Assembly: GCF_024138145.1 (NCBI RefSeq)
Contig: NZ_CP099999.1
Span: 1 to 47,551 of the forward strand
From: Natronosalvus halobius
GTDB lineage: Archaea; Halobacteriota; Halobacteria; Halobacteriales; Natrialbaceae
Direction of reading: 5' to 3'
Length of the DNA: 47,551 bases
The notes beneath the pieces are model-generated. The model saw only the letters and a list, made by a program, of their open reading frames with translations, was not told the origin of the DNA and made no database searches. Position numbers and translations under genes: made by a program. How positions within the stretch are numbered: position 1 is the stretch's first letter; every line of letters begins with the position of its first letter. This document shows positions 46,233 to 47,551 of this stretch, piece by piece.

Positions 46233-46462
46233 CCGAAGACGAACCCTGTCCGGTCTGTGGCTGGGGCGTGATCCGCACCGAACACATCCCGGAGAACCCG
46301 AGCCCGGACCACGAACCGCACGCACCCGGAACACAGTACGTCCACTCGATCGAGGCGACTGGAAACGGCCGCTTCCAGATAGGCGGCTGTTGCGTCTACG
46401 AGAACGGCGAAACCGATCCGTGGACGCCGCCAGATACCCCGCGCCTCAAGCCGAGTCCCTAA
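46229..46462 (+). CDS. Small zinc-binding protein, last of the long operon (77 aa)
   Basis: The GTG at 46229 overlaps the previous stop. CPVCGWG at the N-terminus and GGCCVYEN near the end supply four cysteines, with histidines between (EHIPENPSPDHEPHAPG). It closes the run of overlapping genes that starts at 37594. Confidence 0.66.
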   Translation: MTEDEPCPVCGWGVIRTEHIPENPSPDHEPHAPGTQYVHSIEATGNGRFQIGGCCVYENGETDPWTPPDTPRLKPSP

Positions 46463-46737
46463 CCGCGACAGTACCCACGCTGACCTCGAGTGCAAGTTCT
46501 CGATCGCGGTCCTCGGCGCGTCGGCTCGAGCGCCGATTCACCGGCCACGACTGACGTCACGAAACGACGTCCGGAGGCGCGAAGTCGCCCACGTTCGACC
46601 CCTGGCCGCGCTGTAGGTACGGTCCTATCATGCACCATCACACCAAATCGGGCCAGCATGGTCTCCCACCGTTGCCTGTTACCTCCACTTTCGCACCGAG
46701 GCGGACTGTTTCTATCCAGTGAAGCGAACGACCGCGT
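46463..46737. other. Intergenic region without a clear gene
   Basis: Open frames exist on both strands here, but neither has acidic haloarchaeal composition or coupling to neighbours. No strong TATA box or hairpin is visible until just before the gene at 46738. The segment may be the decayed remains of a gene. Confidence 0.4.
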
Positions 46738-46905
46738 ATGAAATGCGACCGGTGTGAGCGCTGGTCGGACTACCGATTCAACGTCAAACTCTGGCATCGG
46801 ATGAACCAGCGGTCGGAGTACTACTGCGAGCGTCACGCCCTCGACCGGATCGACGAGGCGAGCCGAGACCCTAATATCGAGATCATGTCGAAGACGAAGC
46901 GGTAA
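46738..46905 (+). CDS. Small zinc-finger protein (55 aa)
   Basis: ATG 46738 to TAA 46903-46905. MKCDRCERWSDYRFNVKLWH opens with CDRC, followed later by CERHAL, giving a C3H or C2CH zinc site. The product is basic, unusual here. It is isolated from the long operon by 275 bp and may have its own promoter. Confidence 0.55.
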   Translation: MKCDRCERWSDYRFNVKLWHRMNQRSEYYCERHALDRIDEASRDPNIEIMSKTKR

Positions 46906-46949
46906 GGACTCGGACCAGATTTATCTAGGAGTGCCCGGAACACCAACGC

Positions 46950-47126
46950 ATGGGAATTCATTACACGGCCGTCTGTTGCGACTGTCGGTTCCGAGAGAGC
47001 GGATCTGAGAAAGCGGATGCGCAGGGCCACCTCGAGGATCACCGGTCGGACCACCCGACTCACAACGTCGTCGTGAAAGAGGCGCCGGTCGGTGGGGCCG
47101 CAGAGTACCCCGATCGCCGACCATGA
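46950..47126 (+). CDS. Small C2H2-like zinc protein (58 aa)
   Basis: ATG 46950 to TGA 47124-47126. MGIHYTAVCCDCRFRESGSE carries CxC, and His residues follow in GHLEDHRSDHPTH, matching the haloarchaeal small C2H2 type (C-x2-C ... H-x4-H). The stop overlaps the next start. TTTATCTAG at 46920-46928 is a plausible TATA box about 25 bp upstream. Confidence 0.62.
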   Translation: MGIHYTAVCCDCRFRESGSEKADAQGHLEDHRSDHPTHNVVVKEAPVGGAAEYPDRRP

Positions 47127-47302
47127 CACCACGATCGTTCGTCTGTCCATCACCGGACTGTTCGCACTCGACTGGCGGCGCTGCCGAGCTGGCCGAGCAT
47201 GTCAACACCGAACATCCTGGCGAGTTCCGACGAAAGGACTGGCCGGCGACCGACGCAGGCCGGGCGACGCGGTCTCGAGATCGGGCCGTCGATGAGGAGT
47301 AA
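47123..47302 (+). CDS. Small C2H2 zinc-finger protein (59 aa)
   Basis: ATG 47123 overlaps the previous stop. FVCPSPDCSHSTGGAAELAE then HVNTEHPGEF shows a classic Cys-x4-Cys ... His-x4-His finger, followed by a basic tail (FRRKDW, RATRSRDR). Archaeal C2H2 proteins of this size include regulators of surface structures and viral genes. TAA stop at 47300-47302. Confidence 0.65.
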   Translation: MTPRSFVCPSPDCSHSTGGAAELAEHVNTEHPGEFRRKDWPATDAGRATRSRDRAVDEE

Positions 47303-47313
47303 TCGCTACCGTC

Positions 47314-47490
47314 TTACAGGCGACTTGCCACGAGGCCAAGAACGCCGATAGCGAGAACACCTAACGCAATGATGGGCGTCCATGAATCAATCGCAACTGA
47401 TGGGCTTATTCCATTGATCCCCGCGTAGAGGGTCGAAAGCACGAGGAATCCGGCAACCACTGCCAGCAACATTCCACCTGGGTTTGACAT
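47314..47490 (-). CDS. Two-helix membrane protein (58 aa)
   Basis: The ATG at 47490 is favoured over 47550 because GAGCTATTAAAC (47510-47521, minus-strand TTTAATAG) then lies 27 bp upstream as a TATA box for a leaderless transcript. The product MSNPGGMLLAVVAGFLVLST has one hydrophobic helix at ~5-24 and another at ~38-57 (IIALGVLAIGVLGLVASRL). It resembles the 66-aa two-helix protein near the start of the window in size and topology. Function unknown. Confidence 0.6.
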   Translation of the reverse strand: MSNPGGMLLAVVAGFLVLSTLYAGINGISPSVAIDSWTPIIALGVLAIGVLGLVASRL

Positions 47491-47551
47491 GAAACCCGCG
47501 TCTCGATTGGAGCTATTAAACCTACTCCCTCCAACGACGCTTACGTTCACT

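Noticed and set aside
46459-46836. Open frames on both strands between 46.46 and 46.84 kb
   Set aside because: Arg/Ser/Pro-rich shadow-type composition, no promoter or coupling, and the minus-strand frame collides with the better-supported zinc-finger gene at 46738.
1-47551. CRISPR arrays, insertion sequences, rRNA or complete tRNA genes
   Set aside because: No regularly spaced repeat-spacer series, transposase motif or complete tRNA/rRNA sequence was found; the only regular array is the TTCTAGAA iterons, whose spacers are repeats themselves.

Overview
The window looks like an extrachromosomal or integrative element of a haloarchaeon (class Halobacteria). The proteins are strongly acidic, the DNA is GC-rich with very many CTCGAG-type codon runs, and most promoters put a TATA-like box about 27 nt before a start codon (leaderless style). 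The encoded families are typical of halophilic archaeal plasmids and viruses: Orc1/Cdc6, MCM, PCNA, a PhiH-repressor-like winged helix protein, twin-arginine signals, an archaeal pilin and an archaeal-type signal peptidase. No rRNA, complete tRNA, insertion sequence or CRISPR array was seen. The ends do not visibly overlap, so whether the molecule is a circular plasmid, an integrated element or a contig piece cannot be settled here.

Layout. (1) 1-1.4 kb: a ParA ATPase and a small partner, flanked by inverted copies of an 18-bp GTATAC-rich sequence. (2) 1.4-3.5 kb: two small genes, a tyrosine recombinase behind an inverted repeat, and a divergent promoter with palindromic operators. (3) 3.6-8.2 kb: one operon of 17 very small, mostly overlapping genes, many with zinc-binding cysteine pairs. 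(4) 8.2-9.5 kb: tiny membrane peptides, a 23-bp direct repeat and a membrane SHOCT-HhH protein. (5) 9.5-20.1 kb, minus strand: a tightly packed cluster of a VirD4/HerA-like ATPase with degenerate Walker motifs, membrane proteins with outward-facing domains and a Tat-exported protein. It is best read as a transfer, secretion or virion-envelope machine. (6) 20.3-28.7 kb, minus strand: surface and exported proteins, including a subtilase and a 1226-residue propeller/adhesin-like protein. (7) 29-31.4 kb: a ribbon-helix-helix regulator, a pilin, a signal peptidase and two cytoplasmic genes behind a strong structured leader.

(8) 31.7-37.6 kb is the replication core: Orc1/Cdc6, a PhiH-like repressor, about 1.4 kb rich in nested inverted repeats that look like structured RNAs, a regular array of TTCTAGAA palindromes, a ribbon-helix-helix/coiled-coil protein and an MCM helicase. 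(9) 37.6-46.5 kb is a long plus-strand operon of overlapping genes: winged-helix and zinc proteins, a C5-cytosine DNA methyltransferase, a QueF-family enzyme overlapping a TGT/DpdA-like transglycosylase, a PCNA clamp and a DUF6884-like protein. (10) Three small zinc proteins and a two-helix membrane protein close the window.

The most interesting reading is that the element replicates its own DNA (Orc1/Cdc6, MCM, PCNA, iteron-like origin) and chemically modifies it in two ways: cytosine methylation, and replacement of guanine by a 7-deazaguanine base drawn from the host archaeosine pathway. No queC, queD, queE or folE gene is present in the window. The replication region also appears to carry several previously unremarked structured RNAs.
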